Source: Fabrea salina
Taxonomy: Eukaryota; Ciliophora; Heterotrichea; Heterotrichida; Fabreidae
NCBI GenBank assembly: GCA_022984795.1
Contig: JALIHJ010000048.1
Span: 1-64,000, forward strand
Direction of reading: 5' to 3'
Length of the DNA: 64,000 nucleotides
Positions 1 through 9,325 of this stretch are shown here, one piece after another. The notes under the pieces are model-generated. The model searched no databases, was not told where the DNA came from, and worked only from the letters and a program-made list of their open reading frames with translations. Position 1 is the stretch's first letter, and every line of letters begins with the position of its first letter. The translations under genes were made by a program, and so were the position numbers.

Positions 1-1084
1 AACACCCTAACACCCTAACACCCCTAACACCCTAACACCCTAACACCCCTAACACCCTAACACCCTAACACCCTAACACCCTAACACCCTAACACCCTAA
101 CACCCTAACACCCTAACACCCTAACACCCTAACACCCACCACCCTAACACCCTAACACCCCAACACCCTAACACCCTAACACCCTAACACCCTAACACCC
201 TAACACCCTAACACCCTAACACCCTAACACCCTAACACCCTAACACCCTAACACCCTAACACCCTAACACCCTAACACCCTAACACCCTAACACCCTAAC
301 ACCCTAACACCCTAACACCCTAACACCCTAACACCCTAACACCCTAACACCCTAAATCACCCTAACACCCTAACACCCTAACACCCTAACACCCCTAACA
401 CCCTAACACCCCAACAACACCCTAACACCCTAACACCCTAACACCCTAACACCCTAACACCCTAACACCCTAACACCCTAACACCCTAACACCCTAACAC
501 CCTAACACCCTAACACCCTAACACCCTAACACCCTAACACCCTAACACCCTAACACCCTAACACCCTAACACCCTAACACCCTAACACCCTAACACCCTA
601 ACACCCTAACACCCTAACACCCTAACACCCTAACACCCTAACACCCTAACACCCTAGCACCCTAACACCCTAACACCCTAACTCCCTAACACCCTAACAC
701 CCTAACACCCTAACACCCTAACACCCCTAACACCCTAACACCCTAACACCCTAACACCCTAACACCCTAACACCCTAACACCCTAACACCCCAACACTCC
801 TAACACCCTAACACCCTAACACCCAAACACCCTAACACCCTAACACCCTAACACCCTAACACCCTAACACCCTAACACCCTAACACCCTAACACCCTAAC
901 ACCCTAACACCCTAACACCCTAACACCCTAACACCCTAACACCCTAACACCCTAACACCCTAACACCCTAACACCCTAACACCCTAACACCCTAACACCC
1001 TAACACCCTAACACCCTAACACCCTAACACCCTAACACCCTAACACCCTAACACCCTAACACCCTAACACCCTAACACCCTAAC
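1..1084. repeat. Telomere, CCCTAACA repeat
   Basis: About 1.08 kb of an 8-nt repeat reading CCCTAACA on the plus strand (G strand TGTTAGGG), oriented as expected for a left chromosome end. This unit is the one known from heterotrich ciliates such as Stentor and Blepharisma. Most units are perfect, but variants occur up to about position 840: an extra C, CCCCAACA, CCCTAGCA, AACTCCC, CCCAAACA and a CACCACC interruption. From about 840 to 1084 the array is perfect. The outer end may continue beyond the window. Confidence 0.97.
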
Positions 1085-1101
1085 TTTAAAGACTCCATTC
1101 A
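1085..1101. other. Telomere-gene junction
   Basis: Only 17 bp separate the last telomere unit from the stop codon of the first gene. There are no subtelomeric repeats. This fits a macronuclear chromosome made by breakage and de novo telomere addition right beside a gene. Confidence 0.8.
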
Positions 1102-1461
1102 TTAGTTAAAGGCTTCAGGAAGTATTGCAAAGGCTGCAAAAACACCAAACAAGGTGGCATTTCTGAGCCTCCCAAAAACTCCTCCGGACAAAAGAAAAGT
1201 CAGCCCAGTTCCCATAACTACTGTATGCTTTCTGTAGTCGTAAGTGTTCTTCCTTATGAACTTGTCGCGCTTTATTCTAATGTCACTGACTAAGTTGGAT
1301 TCTTGGAACTTCTGTTCTGCCTTGTCTTGGAACTCTTTGATTCTGGGCTTCAAGTCTTTTTCGAAGGTTTTTGAAGCTTCTTGCTTAGTGAACTCCAGCT
1401 TATTGAGTGAGTATTCCTTAGCCTTTTGGAACTTTTCATTCAAGTCATCTGGAAATTTCAT
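1102..1461 (-). CDS. Small membrane protein, possibly ApoO/MIC26-27-like
   Basis: 119 aa, ATG at 1461, TAA at 1102. The first ~75 residues are charged and helical with many Lys and Glu. Residues ~80-119 hold two hydrophobic stretches split by a basic turn (GRLRN), ending near LPEAFN. A charged helix followed by a hydrophobic hairpin with an Arg-rich turn resembles apolipoprotein O/MICOS subunits MIC26/27, which act at the inner mitochondrial membrane, but the match is weak and from memory. The stop lies 17 bp from the telomere, and the start is 18 bp from the divergent start at 1480. Confidence 0.6.
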   Translation of the reverse strand: MKFPDDLNEKFQKAKEYSLNKLEFTKQEASKTFEKDLKPRIKEFQDKAEQKFQESNLVSDIRIKRDKFIRKNTYDYRKHTVVMGTGLTFLLSGGVFGRLRNATLFGVFAAFAILPEAFN

Positions 1462-1479
1462 TTTAGATCATAAAGATTA

Positions 1480-3276
1480 ATGGAACAAGAAACCACTGAG
1501 AACACAGAGATTCCAGAAAGTCAAGGAAACCAAGAAACCTCTGAGAAAGAAACTAGTCTGCAGCTACTTACTTACTCCATTGACGAACTAAAACTCAACT
1601 TTGAAAAAACACAAGAAGAAATCAAGGAAGTTAAAGAAACTCTTAAGTCAGTTGTTCCTATTGTAAAAGACTTCACTGGACTGCTCCAGGACAAACCTCT
1701 TTTCGAGAGAAGTAGGTTTTTGTACCTACACCCTTTAGCAGTTAACATCAAGAATGAAATCATCAGACAAATAATGAGTAGACTCATCGAACCTAACGAA
1801 AACATCAAAAGCTTGCAAGAAGAACTAAGCAACTACAAAGAAGAAACTGGCAAGCAAATTTATAACATCCACCAAGAAATAGAACAAGCCAAAGAACTCC
1901 AACAAAAGTCCACTGAAGCAAACCAAGAAACCCAAACCCAAGTAGACAGTGCATTCAGAACGATCGAAGACATCAAAGAAGACATGATGACTAAAGCCAC
2001 CCAAAAAGAACTCAACAAAGTCATTGACAAACTCAACTTGAAAACCCCCCTTGAAGTGTTTAACGACTTAGAAGAAAGGTTCAAAGAATGCCCCACCAGG
2101 GACCAAATAGACAGAATCAACCAACAAATCGAAGAACTCAACGAGAAAATGGTCATTTACGCCACTAAAGAAACACTTAAAGACCAAGACTACAAACTAA
2201 GGGACGACTTTAAAAAACAACTAGAAAGCTACTTACTAGTGGAAGACTTCCACACAGACTTAGACTCTCTAGTTAAAAAAGACGAAGAACTCCATTCAGC
2301 CCTCAGGAACTTAAACAGCCGAGTTGAAAACATGAAAGCTGAGTTCAAAAAAAACATCAACGAACTCTTCAAAACCTTCCAGAAGAAGCCTTGGATGGAC
2401 GACATCTACAAAGTCATGGAGCAAGTCAAGTCCAAACTAAGCAAAAAAGACTTTGAAGACTACAAAGAAGAAATAGAACCCCGCATAGAGCACTTCCAAA
2501 AAAGAATCTTAGAGTTCAGAAGCAAAATAGAGAACTTTGCTTTAGTCATCGAAAGGTACGACGAAATCTTACTTGACAAAGCTTCTAAAGACGACTACAA
2601 AAAGATCCAAGACGAACTAGGAACCTTCTTGAAAATAGACAACTTCGACGCAAACATTGCTTCAGTTGAAAAAAAAGTTTCTAACTTAGAAGAACTTACA
2701 GAAACCCAAGCTAACTCTATACAAAACAACGACAAGCAGTTCAACAAGTTCTTCAAAGCTTACAGCACGTTTAAAAAGAACCTTAACGACTTCTACACGA
2801 TGTACAATAGTTTGTCAGACATCAAAGAGTCCATTGAAGGCAAAGCTGAAAAAGCCGAAATCTACGCAATCATTGACAGCACTAGTAAACGAGAAGAAGT
2901 CAACAGCATCAAAGAAAGTTTAGACAGACTCCACAAACAACTAGAAACCCACGTTCTTCTAAGCTCAGCCAGCATGCGGTCTTTCATCCAGTCGTTCGAA
3001 ATGCAAAGCAACATCAAAAGACAACAAAAAGAACTTTACAAAAACCTAGCTTCCCTATTGCACTGGGTTTCTGGGTCTGTTCCTCCCGAAACTGATGCTT
3101 TGATGCACAGTGCCCGAGTAGTTCTGTCTCCTGCAGCTAAACTCACTGAGGACTGGAAATCCGACAGTTTGGACATTCCTTTGCCACTGTTAAAAGCCAC
3201 TCACAATAGAAACAAAACCTTCGCACAAACTCCTCAGCACGACAGAAACCAAAGTTTTGACCTGCCACCTTTATAA
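1480..3276 (+). CDS. Coiled-coil protein, unknown function
   Basis: 598 aa. After an acidic Glu/Thr-rich N-terminus (~1-30) nearly all of residues 30-520 is predicted long alpha-helix with heptad-like spacing and Lys/Glu/Asp richness. The last ~60 residues are Pro/Ser-rich and probably disordered, ending DLPPL. No enzymatic motif is seen. Long coiled coils of this kind are common in ciliate basal-body, axonemal and cortical proteins, but nothing here proves such a role. It starts 18 bp from the divergent first gene and ends 13 bp from the convergent next gene. Confidence 0.9.
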   Translation: MEQETTENTEIPESQGNQETSEKETSLQLLTYSIDELKLNFEKTQEEIKEVKETLKSVVPIVKDFTGLLQDKPLFERSRFLYLHPLAVNIKNEIIRQIMSRLIEPNENIKSLQEELSNYKEETGKQIYNIHQEIEQAKELQQKSTEANQETQTQVDSAFRTIEDIKEDMMTKATQKELNKVIDKLNLKTPLEVFNDLEERFKECPTRDQIDRINQQIEELNEKMVIYATKETLKDQDYKLRDDFKKQLESYLLVEDFHTDLDSLVKKDEELHSALRNLNSRVENMKAEFKKNINELFKTFQKKPWMDDIYKVMEQVKSKLSKKDFEDYKEEIEPRIEHFQKRILEFRSKIENFALVIERYDEILLDKASKDDYKKIQDELGTFLKIDNFDANIASVEKKVSNLEELTETQANSIQNNDKQFNKFFKAYSTFKKNLNDFYTMYNSLSDIKESIEGKAEKAEIYAIIDSTSKREEVNSIKESLDRLHKQLETHVLLSSASMRSFIQSFEMQSNIKRQQKELYKNLASLLHWVSGSVPPETDALMHSARVVLSPAAKLTEDWKSDSLDIPLPLLKATHNRNKTFAQTPQHDRNQSFDLPPL

Positions 3277-3289
3277 GTAAGTATTAATA

Positions 3290-3478
3290 TTACTGCACAG
3301 AGTTGCTTTCTTGGGGTTTAGGAATGCAAAACCCTTTGCGTCTGCCTGAAGAGTCTGGAGTTTGAGTGTAGTTTAAAAGAGTACTGATTTGTGAGATCTG
3401 AGGAGTTACTTGAGAATCTTCGTCAGAACTGTGACTTTCGCTGTCTGAAGTGGAACTTTGACTAGTTGATTCTTCCAT
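3290..3478 (-). CDS. Small Ser-rich acidic protein
   Basis: 62 aa, ATG at 3478, TAA at 3290. The N-terminal half is Ser/Asp/Glu-rich (several SDSES-like runs, likely phosphorylation targets). The C-terminal half has a QISTLLNYTQTP stretch and a short basic patch GRRKGF. Not recognised. The start has the context TATAAATG. The spacer to the divergent Cdc26 start at 3489 is 10 bp, so any promoter must be shared or lie inside a coding region. Being short, the call rests on position and start context. Confidence 0.55.
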   Translation of the reverse strand: MEESTSQSSTSDSESHSSDEDSQVTPQISQISTLLNYTQTPDSSGRRKGFCIPKPQESNSVQ

Positions 3479-3488
3479 TTATATTCAA

Positions 3489-3674
3489 ATGCTAAGAAAA
3501 CCAACACGCATTGAGTTACGCGTTGAAGACGAAATGCAAGAACTAGAACAGTGCATTAAGAACAGACAACCCCACAACAAAAAAGCCCTGAGTGCCATAG
3601 TGAACCCTGCTAACCAGTTCCTGCGACTCCAAGCCCAGAGTTCTATATCGCCAGAAAAGGCTTCTCGGTTTTAA
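3489..3674 (+). CDS. CDC26: Anaphase-promoting complex subunit Cdc26
   Basis: 61 aa. The N-terminus MLRKPTRIELRVEDEMQELE closely follows the Cdc26 signature (MLRRKPTRLELKLDDI in human). That segment binds the TPR groove of APC6/Cdc16 with its N-terminal Met and stabilises it within the APC/C ubiquitin ligase. The rest is low complexity and not conserved, as usual for this family. The protein is a little shorter than human Cdc26 (85 aa). It lies 10 bp from the divergent gene at 3478. Confidence 0.85.
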   Translation: MLRKPTRIELRVEDEMQELEQCIKNRQPHNKKALSAIVNPANQFLRLQAQSSISPEKASRF

Positions 3675-3737
3675 TATTAATAATTGAATTCTCGCAGAGA
3701 ATCCATTTTCTACTTAGAAGTGAACTTACTAACATAA

Positions 3738-4976
3738 CTAGAAATTAGCTTTAGAAAAAGCGATTTTCAAATACCTCCCTGAAATATTTTCGTTGTGGTG
3801 AACAGCAAGGACCATGACTGCGTCAGCAACGCTCTTGAACTTAGCCAAAGCCATTCGTTTGCCCTCCCCGATATACTTGAAACCCACCATGTCAGCTTGG
3901 TCCGCAAACAAACGTTTAAAATAACTCTCGTCCATATTATCCGATAAGTTGGACAGATGCAGAATGTGGGAGGGAGGAAACATATTCTGACAATTCTTAG
4001 AACCCGCAATCTTGTAGCGGTGGAAAGGAGAGGTCGAATAGTCTTTGCACAGAGAAGCTTTTTTTTCACTAGAAGGCATGTTAATGAAGCTATTTCGAGA
4101 AATACTGACAAGTAGCGTCTGACCAGCAAAAGGAATGTTATGCAGGTTATTCTTAGCCGTAACTGCTTGGTAGTGGTCTTCGTACTGCACCAGTCCCATG
4201 TCGCGTCTTTTGAAGAAGATCTTAATTCTAAGCACGTTTCCGTACAGAGAGAACAAGTTAAAAATCATGTCAGGCGTTGTGGTTTCACTCATGTTGTGTA
4301 AAAACACCACGTTTGAGTAATCTTCTTCGTTGACTTCACTTTTGGATTTCTCTTGCACTAGCAAAGGCATTGGTGAGTACTCAGCCTTTATCAGGTTCGA
4401 CCCTGCGTAAATGTGCTGTCCGTCAAGTCCTGTGCGAGCTGCCACTGCAGTTTCTAAACTGTCCATTTCAACTATGCACTGGTATCCGTAATTCCGCGGG
4501 AAAATCCGAGACTTAACGATTTTGCCGTAAGGAAGGAAGATCTTGGTAAGCACATCTACTGTGACGGGGTACCTCACCACGGTAATAGACAAAACTAGTT
4601 CCAGCGAAGGTTTAGGACTCTCGTGGGGCTTCCTAGTGATTTGGTGTCTTCCAGAGTAAGAAAAAAGTAACTTGTTTCCGCCAATGAAGGCTGGATTCCT
4701 AGAAAAGTGAAGTAAACAAAAATCTGCTGCTTCCAAAGAGTCGAATTCTACAAAAGCTTGTCCTTTGTTGCGCAGCAAAAAAACCTGGTCGACTACTCCG
4801 ACCTGCGAGCAAATATCCACTAGTTCTTTTTCTTTAACTGAAGGACTGAGGCCTCGCACGAACAGCACGCGAGTTGGTTCGTATTCAGTGTTGGATTTGG
4901 GGTCTACGCGGGCGCGCTTGAGCAGTTTGTCTTCTTCGTTTGGTTCGGGCACGCGCTTGTAAGGTAGAGGATCCAT
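3738..4976 (-). CDS. RRM protein of PTB/hnRNP-L type
   Basis: 412 aa with about four RNA-recognition motifs. RRM1 (~38-110) opens with TRVLFVRGLSPSVKEKELV and has RNP1-like GQAFVEFDS. RRM2 (~125-200) has GKIVKSRIF and GYQCIVEMDS. RRM3 (~222-295) has NVVFLHNM and MGLVQYED. RRM4 (~335-410) has ILHLSNLS and RMALAKFKS. The weak RNP aromatics and the spacing match polypyrimidine-tract-binding protein and hnRNP L, which act in splicing and mRNA stability. The N-terminus carries a short basic KRAR stretch that may be a nuclear localisation signal. It ends 63 bp from Cdc26. Confidence 0.85.
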   Translation of the reverse strand: MDPLPYKRVPEPNEEDKLLKRARVDPKSNTEYEPTRVLFVRGLSPSVKEKELVDICSQVGVVDQVFLLRNKGQAFVEFDSLEAADFCLLHFSRNPAFIGGNKLLFSYSGRHQITRKPHESPKPSLELVLSITVVRYPVTVDVLTKIFLPYGKIVKSRIFPRNYGYQCIVEMDSLETAVAARTGLDGQHIYAGSNLIKAEYSPMPLLVQEKSKSEVNEEDYSNVVFLHNMSETTTPDMIFNLFSLYGNVLRIKIFFKRRDMGLVQYEDHYQAVTAKNNLHNIPFAGQTLLVSISRNSFINMPSSEKKASLCKDYSTSPFHRYKIAGSKNCQNMFPPSHILHLSNLSDNMDESYFKRLFADQADMVGFKYIGEGKRMALAKFKSVADAVMVLAVHHNENISGRYLKIAFSKANF

Positions 4977-4990
4977 ATTTTATAACTTTA

Positions 4991-6265
4991 TTATGCGTAA
5001 GAAATCGGACAAGTAAGCGTGTGGAAGTCTGTTTTGGAGCAGTTTGCAAAGAACTTGGCACAGGTTTGGAGACTAGTGTCTGGGATTGAGGAAAAGTCAA
5101 TTGTAGCTACTAAAAAGTCTGAAAAGGAAATGTAGGTGTTCTTTGGAGGTGAAAGGCCTTTGGAGAGTGAGTCTGTGCTAATCATCCCAAAGTGACTAGT
5201 GTCCAGACTGTAAAACTTTTCAATATAAAATTTGAGAGTTTTGTGGGGAAGGAACTTGTTCACGAGTTTTAAAAACCTTTTTTCTTTGATGTTTTGGCTG
5301 GTTAAAGCTCTGAGTGTCTGTACAAAGTTTTCACTGGGCTTTTCGTGGTAGATACTTTCAAACCACTCGTGGTTCAAAGCTTCACTGGCAGAAATCCTTT
5401 CCAAAGGATCTGCACAAAGCATTTTCTTAATCAAATCTTTGGCCTCCCAACTTAGTTGTTGGAAACCTGGACTCGAAAAGTCCAGTCTTCCAGTTTTAAG
5501 GACTTCTTTAATTTCGCCTTCGTCTAGGTCTTCTGGGTAAGGGGATTTCCCAGTTAGCATTAAGTACATAACCATTCCGCAACTCCACATGTCGCACTCC
5601 ACTCCGTAGTCTCCTTGAAGAGTTTCAGGCGCCAAAAACTCTAGTGTGCCTTTTGAAGACTGTCTGCGTTCGTTCCTGAAAAGTTGTTTTGAAAGTCCGA
5701 AGTCTATTAACTTTACTATGGAGCCACTTAGAAGTATGTTTGCAAGTTTTACGTCGCGGTGGCATATTTCATTGGTGTGTAGGTAACTCAAGGCTTTAAG
5801 TAACTGGTAGAGGATTGAAGTTGCTTCTTGTTCATTGAACTTTTGCTTCCGCTTAAGTCTTTCAAGTAAGTTACCTCCTTGGCAGTGTTCCATAAGTATG
5901 TAAAAGTGCTCCTCACTTTCAAAAGCTGAAATGAACCTGATAACATTGGGGTGGTCCACAGTCATTAGAGTTTTTAGTTCGTTTAAAAATAACTCGAGTT
6001 TCCCAACTAATTCCGATTTAGGAAAAACCTTAGCCACCAGTGGAAACTCTACAGAAGTGTCTATGAAGTCTAAGAGATTTACACTCCAAGTTCTACAGCT
6101 GATTACTTCTTTGGACTGCAAAAACTCCCATATACTCCCCCAGTTTATTTTTTTGCGTAACATTTGTAGTTCTTGTTTGAGTTCTCTGTCTTCTGAGTAA
6201 GAAAACTCTTTAGTTTTTTTTTGGGTCTCAGAATTTGATGGCTTTTTAGAAATACAACTTCCCAT
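4991..6265 (-). CDS. CDPK-like protein kinase with degenerate EF-hands
   Basis: 424 aa. The start MGSCISKK is a typical N-myristoylation and palmitoylation signal, so membrane attachment is likely. The kinase domain (~45-320) has CHRDVKLANILL, DFGLSK and FLAPE, so it keeps the catalytic Asp and Mg-binding DFG. The region after the kinase (~335-424) resembles a CDPK regulatory segment with one or two degraded EF-hands, and it stops early compared with the four EF-hands of plant and apicomplexan CDPKs. The calcium response may therefore be weak. It is followed 14 bp away by another acylated kinase gene on the same strand. Confidence 0.85.
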   Translation of the reverse strand: MGSCISKKPSNSETQKKTKEFSYSEDRELKQELQMLRKKINWGSIWEFLQSKEVISCRTWSVNLLDFIDTSVEFPLVAKVFPKSELVGKLELFLNELKTLMTVDHPNVIRFISAFESEEHFYILMEHCQGGNLLERLKRKQKFNEQEATSILYQLLKALSYLHTNEICHRDVKLANILLSGSIVKLIDFGLSKQLFRNERRQSSKGTLEFLAPETLQGDYGVECDMWSCGMVMYLMLTGKSPYPEDLDEGEIKEVLKTGRLDFSSPGFQQLSWEAKDLIKKMLCADPLERISASEALNHEWFESIYHEKPSENFVQTLRALTSQNIKEKRFLKLVNKFLPHKTLKFYIEKFYSLDTSHFGMISTDSLSKGLSPPKNTYISFSDFLVATIDFSSIPDTSLQTCAKFFANCSKTDFHTLTCPISYA

Positions 6266-6279
6266 AATTCTAATTATAA

Positions 6280-8223
6280 TTAAGTTTCTATAAACGTCTG
6301 CTCATGATGTCTTTTTATAGTTCCTGAGAACTTCCTTGGCTTCGGGTCAGTTTTAAATCCAAGCTTCGACTCAAGAATCCACCTGTGTTGCAAAGCTTGG
6401 TCTGCAGACATTCTTTGCTGAACGTCTCTGTTAAGCAATCCATTTAAAAAGTCTTTGCAGTCATTTGAGAGTTCGTCTAAATTGGGGTCTTCAAAGCTAA
6501 GTTCAGCGTGGAGAGTTAAGTTTATAAGTTCTTCTTTTTCGTCGTGGTCAAAAGGCAGTTTGCCTCTTAGTCTAAATAACACTTACAGTAGGTAAGAAAT
6601 CACTCCTAAACTCCACAAGTCAGCTTTCTGGTTATAGCCAGTGCCTTGAAGCACCTCAGGAGCTACGTAAGCCAAAGTGCCGCAAGCTAGTTTGAGTGAG
6701 TCGTTGGGACTTACTAGTTTAGACAACCCAAAGTCAGCAACTTTAATCATTGGGGTGCCTGAAGATGTGTTGACAAGGATGTTTTCAGGCTTAAGGTCCC
6801 TGTGGACAATCCCTATTTCATGCAAGTACTTCACAGTTTCAAGTAGTTGCTTGATGATTCCAAAAGCTTCAGCTTCTGAAAAAACTCTGTGTTTGCAAAC
6901 TAGTTCGTAAAGTTCTCCGTCTTCAGCAAGTTCCATAACAATGAATATTTGGTTTTTAGTTTCAAACACTTCTTTAAGGCGTATTACGCCTGGGTGCTTC
7001 AAAACCCTCATAATAGCTATTTCACTGCGAATAAGTTCTTTTTCTTCAGTTCTCAAGTTGGTTTTGCTGATTGACTTGACAGCCCAAGTTGACTTGGTAG
7101 TTCTTTCTTTGGCTTTGAATACATCTGAAAACTTCCCATGTCCAATGTTGCTTTTGAGTTTGTAGTGGTCTCTGAACTTCTTGATCCTAGCAGCAGCTTC
7201 GACCTTCTTAACCCAAATGGCTCTTTCTGTCTCTGAGTCACACCATAACTTAAAATTCTTATAGTTTTCATAGTTATGAGAAAGAAGCAGGGCGTATTTT
7301 CCAGCAGAGTTCTCTGTATCTACGTAGCACCCCTCCAAAAACACTATGCTTTCAGGAAAGGCATCTTGGGGGCTGTGCAGTAACATCAGTACTCTTTCTT
7401 GCAGTACTGCGAACTTTTTGTGCATCTTAGAAGAACCTTCAAAACTTCTGTAAAGGTACCCTTTGTGTTCGGGGTTCTGTATTATTGGCGAAAGGTCAAT
7501 AGTGTCTGCTCCACAAATCATTTTGGACTTTTTGGGCGAACACTCCCCGAAAGACCACATTTTTTCGTTGAAAGCACTGTCGAAGAGTTCCATCATCTGA
7601 GGGTAGTCCTCCAAGAAAAGTTTGAACTCTTCAAAGCCTAGTTGTCCTCCGTAGTTCTGCAAAACGGTTTCAGCAAACCCTTCAACTTCTTCAATGAAAG
7701 AAGTGCTTTGACTGCTCAAGTCTTTTTGAGGAGTTTTGAGGTCGATATCCAAAGGTCTTTTTTTAGGCGAGGAAACTATTGCTTTGGTCTGGTCCAGGCA
7801 GTTGTGGATCATGGCAACGAGTTCTGACTTGTCAATGAATCCGTCACTTTTAAGGTCGTATAAGTAAAAAAGTAACTTGCACTTTCCGTCTGCTTCAGCC
7901 CTGCAGCTTTTTTCTAGACCTTCCACAAACTCTTCAAAGTCTATGAGGCCTGTGTTTTTGGTGTCAAACAGTTCAAAAAGTCTTTCGCCTAGTAAGCCCT
8001 GTGTAAGTGTTACCGGTAAATTGAAGAACTGGAGGAAAGTAATTCTGTCAATCGTGGCTCCTTCTGAACGGTTTGCTAAGTCATTAAATAGCTCTGACAA
8101 AACACTGATTTCTTGGGAAGAAACTGTCTAAAAGTTACATTTGGATAAGATCCTTTTGATTTTCATGCGGGACAGCCCTAATACTTTTTTTTTAGGTTTA
8201 GTTTTTGACGAGCAGCATCCCAT
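6280..8223 (-). CDS. EF-hand/PH/CAMK kinase, CDPK7-like
   Basis: About 637 aa after removing two 15-nt introns (8124-8138 and 6572-6586). The true start at 8223 gives MGCCSSKTKPKKK, a myristoylation plus double-Cys palmitoylation signal. Without the first intron the frame would lack a proper ATG. Order: EF-hand pair (~75-150, FDTKNTGLIDFEEF and YDLKSDGFIDKSE), PH domain (~255-350, from KGYLYRSFEG to RAIWVKKVEAA), kinase (~360-615, with VHRDLKPENIL, DFGLSK, APEVLQG). The second intron joins ISYLL to LRGKLPF. EF-hands placed before PH and kinase match apicomplexan CDPK7. It lies 5 bp downstream of the next gene's stop. Confidence 0.88.
6572..6586 (-). other. 15-nt intron (kinase gene)
   Basis: Minus strand GTAAGTGTTATTTAG, A at position 10. 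Removal restores the kinase frame across subdomain X (SYLLLRGKLPF). Retention gives an immediate TAA. Confidence 0.93.
8124..8138 (-). other. 15-nt intron (kinase gene, 5' end)
   Basis: Minus strand GTAACTTTTAGACAG, A at position 10. It ends CAG, unlike the TAG of the others, and carries an in-frame TAG at its middle. Removal joins the MGCC start exon in frame to the EF-hand region. Confidence 0.8.
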
Positions 8224-8228
8224 CTTTA

Positions 8229-8828
8229 TTAGTTTATAAACTGTAATTCACTTGTCAAACCGTATTCTTTACCAAACTTTTCCAGAAATAAGTCTATTTT
8301 TGGCTGAGGAAGACGAAAACTTTCCATAATGTGGGCGTAAGCTGCGATCTGCGAGACCATTATAGTCCTAACTCTCATGTTAAGCTCGTCCACACAGTCC
8401 CAGTCTTCAAAACAAAACTCTGCAAAAAGGTTTATTTCCTCTGCAAGTGCCAGACGCAGCATCCTTTCCCAGGTAAATAAGTCTCCCCAGATAGAGTTGT
8501 CCTCAATGAGGCTTTGCAGGTACACCCTTTCTCCATTGTGGAAGGTTTGGGAGTAGATAATGCACTTCCTAGCTATTTGAAAGTCTTTAACGGAGTAAAT
8601 TATATCCAGTAAGTAATTCATTAGTTCGCCCAGAGTAGGAAATGTTGTGTCGGGGACCTCGAAAGAACAAGATATCCGCTTTTGGTTCAAGAGTGAAATC
8701 CACGCTTTGCGCGTGTCTGGACACTCTATGTATTTTTGGAAACTCAGAATGTCTTCTGGATCTGGAGGGGTTCCTTGCCAGCAGTCGTTAATTATTTTTG
8801 ATAAGGTGATTTCACAGAATTCTTGCAT
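8229..8828 (-). CDS. Helical protein, SBF2/KIAA0513-like
   Basis: 199 aa, all-helical in appearance. Residues ~75-145 (DFQIARKCIIYSQTF, RVYLQSLIEDNSIWGDLFTW) resemble the pattern found in KIAA0513 and in the SBF2 region of myotubularin-related MTMR5/13, where an 'ARxLxxxSQTFY ... YL ... IW ... FWE' series recurs. I remember that pattern only loosely, so the family call is tentative, and the role in the cell is unknown. The stop codon lies 5 bp upstream of the start of the next kinase gene on the same strand. Confidence 0.75.
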   Translation of the reverse strand: MQEFCEITLSKIINDCWQGTPPDPEDILSFQKYIECPDTRKAWISLLNQKRISCSFEVPDTTFPTLGELMNYLLDIIYSVKDFQIARKCIIYSQTFHNGERVYLQSLIEDNSIWGDLFTWERMLRLALAEEINLFAEFCFEDWDCVDELNMRVRTIMVSQIAAYAHIMESFRLPQPKIDLFLEKFGKEYGLTSELQFIN

Positions 8829-8863
8829 TTCAGATTTTTATTAAGTGTATTATTGTTAACAAA

Positions 8864-9301
8864 TTACAAATGCTGTCTGGTGCTTTTCCTGAACTTCATT
8901 AATACTTGATTGACGTTACTTTTTAAGTCGTCGATTTGACTCAAAACTTCTTCGAAAGAAATCTGTTTAGTTGGTGAGTCAATTTTTTGGGGACTAGAGT
9001 TCAAGCTTTTTATAGTGGACTTTTTGGAAGCTAGCGTACTCATAGTGGAGTTCCTAACTGGAGTTCTGCACTTGTAGAGTTTTAAGGTCGTTTCTGGGCT
9101 TTCAAACACTTCGCTGCGAGAAGAACTTATGTAAGATGGAGGTGAAGACCTAAGTAAGTAGTAGTTTGAGAGTTTTGTTGGAGGAGACTCAGTGCGCAGT
9201 GTTTCTTTGAATGACTTCGGAGTAGTTGGGTAGCTGTCTCGTACACCTGAGTTCTGCCGTCTTAGGTTCACTAAAGAGTTCATAACCAGTTCTTCTTCCA
9301 T
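8864..9301 (-). CDS. Ser/Thr-rich protein, unknown
   Basis: 145 aa, rich in Ser, Thr, Lys and Arg and largely disordered. It has several SP/TP sites (TTPKS, ESPPTK, SSPPS, ESPET, SSPQK, DSPTK), so proline-directed phosphorylation is plausible. The last ~35 residues (SFEEVLSQIDDLKSNVNQVL) could form a short coiled coil. Not recognised. Start context is GATAAATG. The start is 24 bp from the divergent poly-RING gene at 9326. Confidence 0.7.
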   Translation of the reverse strand: MEEELVMNSLVNLRRQNSGVRDSYPTTPKSFKETLRTESPPTKLSNYYLLRSSPPSYISSSRSEVFESPETTLKLYKCRTPVRNSTMSTLASKKSTIKSLNSSPQKIDSPTKQISFEEVLSQIDDLKSNVNQVLMKFRKSTRQHL

Positions 9302-9325
9302 TTATCTATTCTTTTAACGAACTTA

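Noticed and set aside
1-1084. Regular short repeats as a possible CRISPR or satellite array
   Set aside because: There are no spacers, the unit is the known heterotrich telomere repeat and it sits at the sequence end.
1244-1480. Plus-strand 78-codon ORF overlapping the first gene
   Set aside because: It is a shadow of the minus-strand membrane protein and runs into the start of the next gene.
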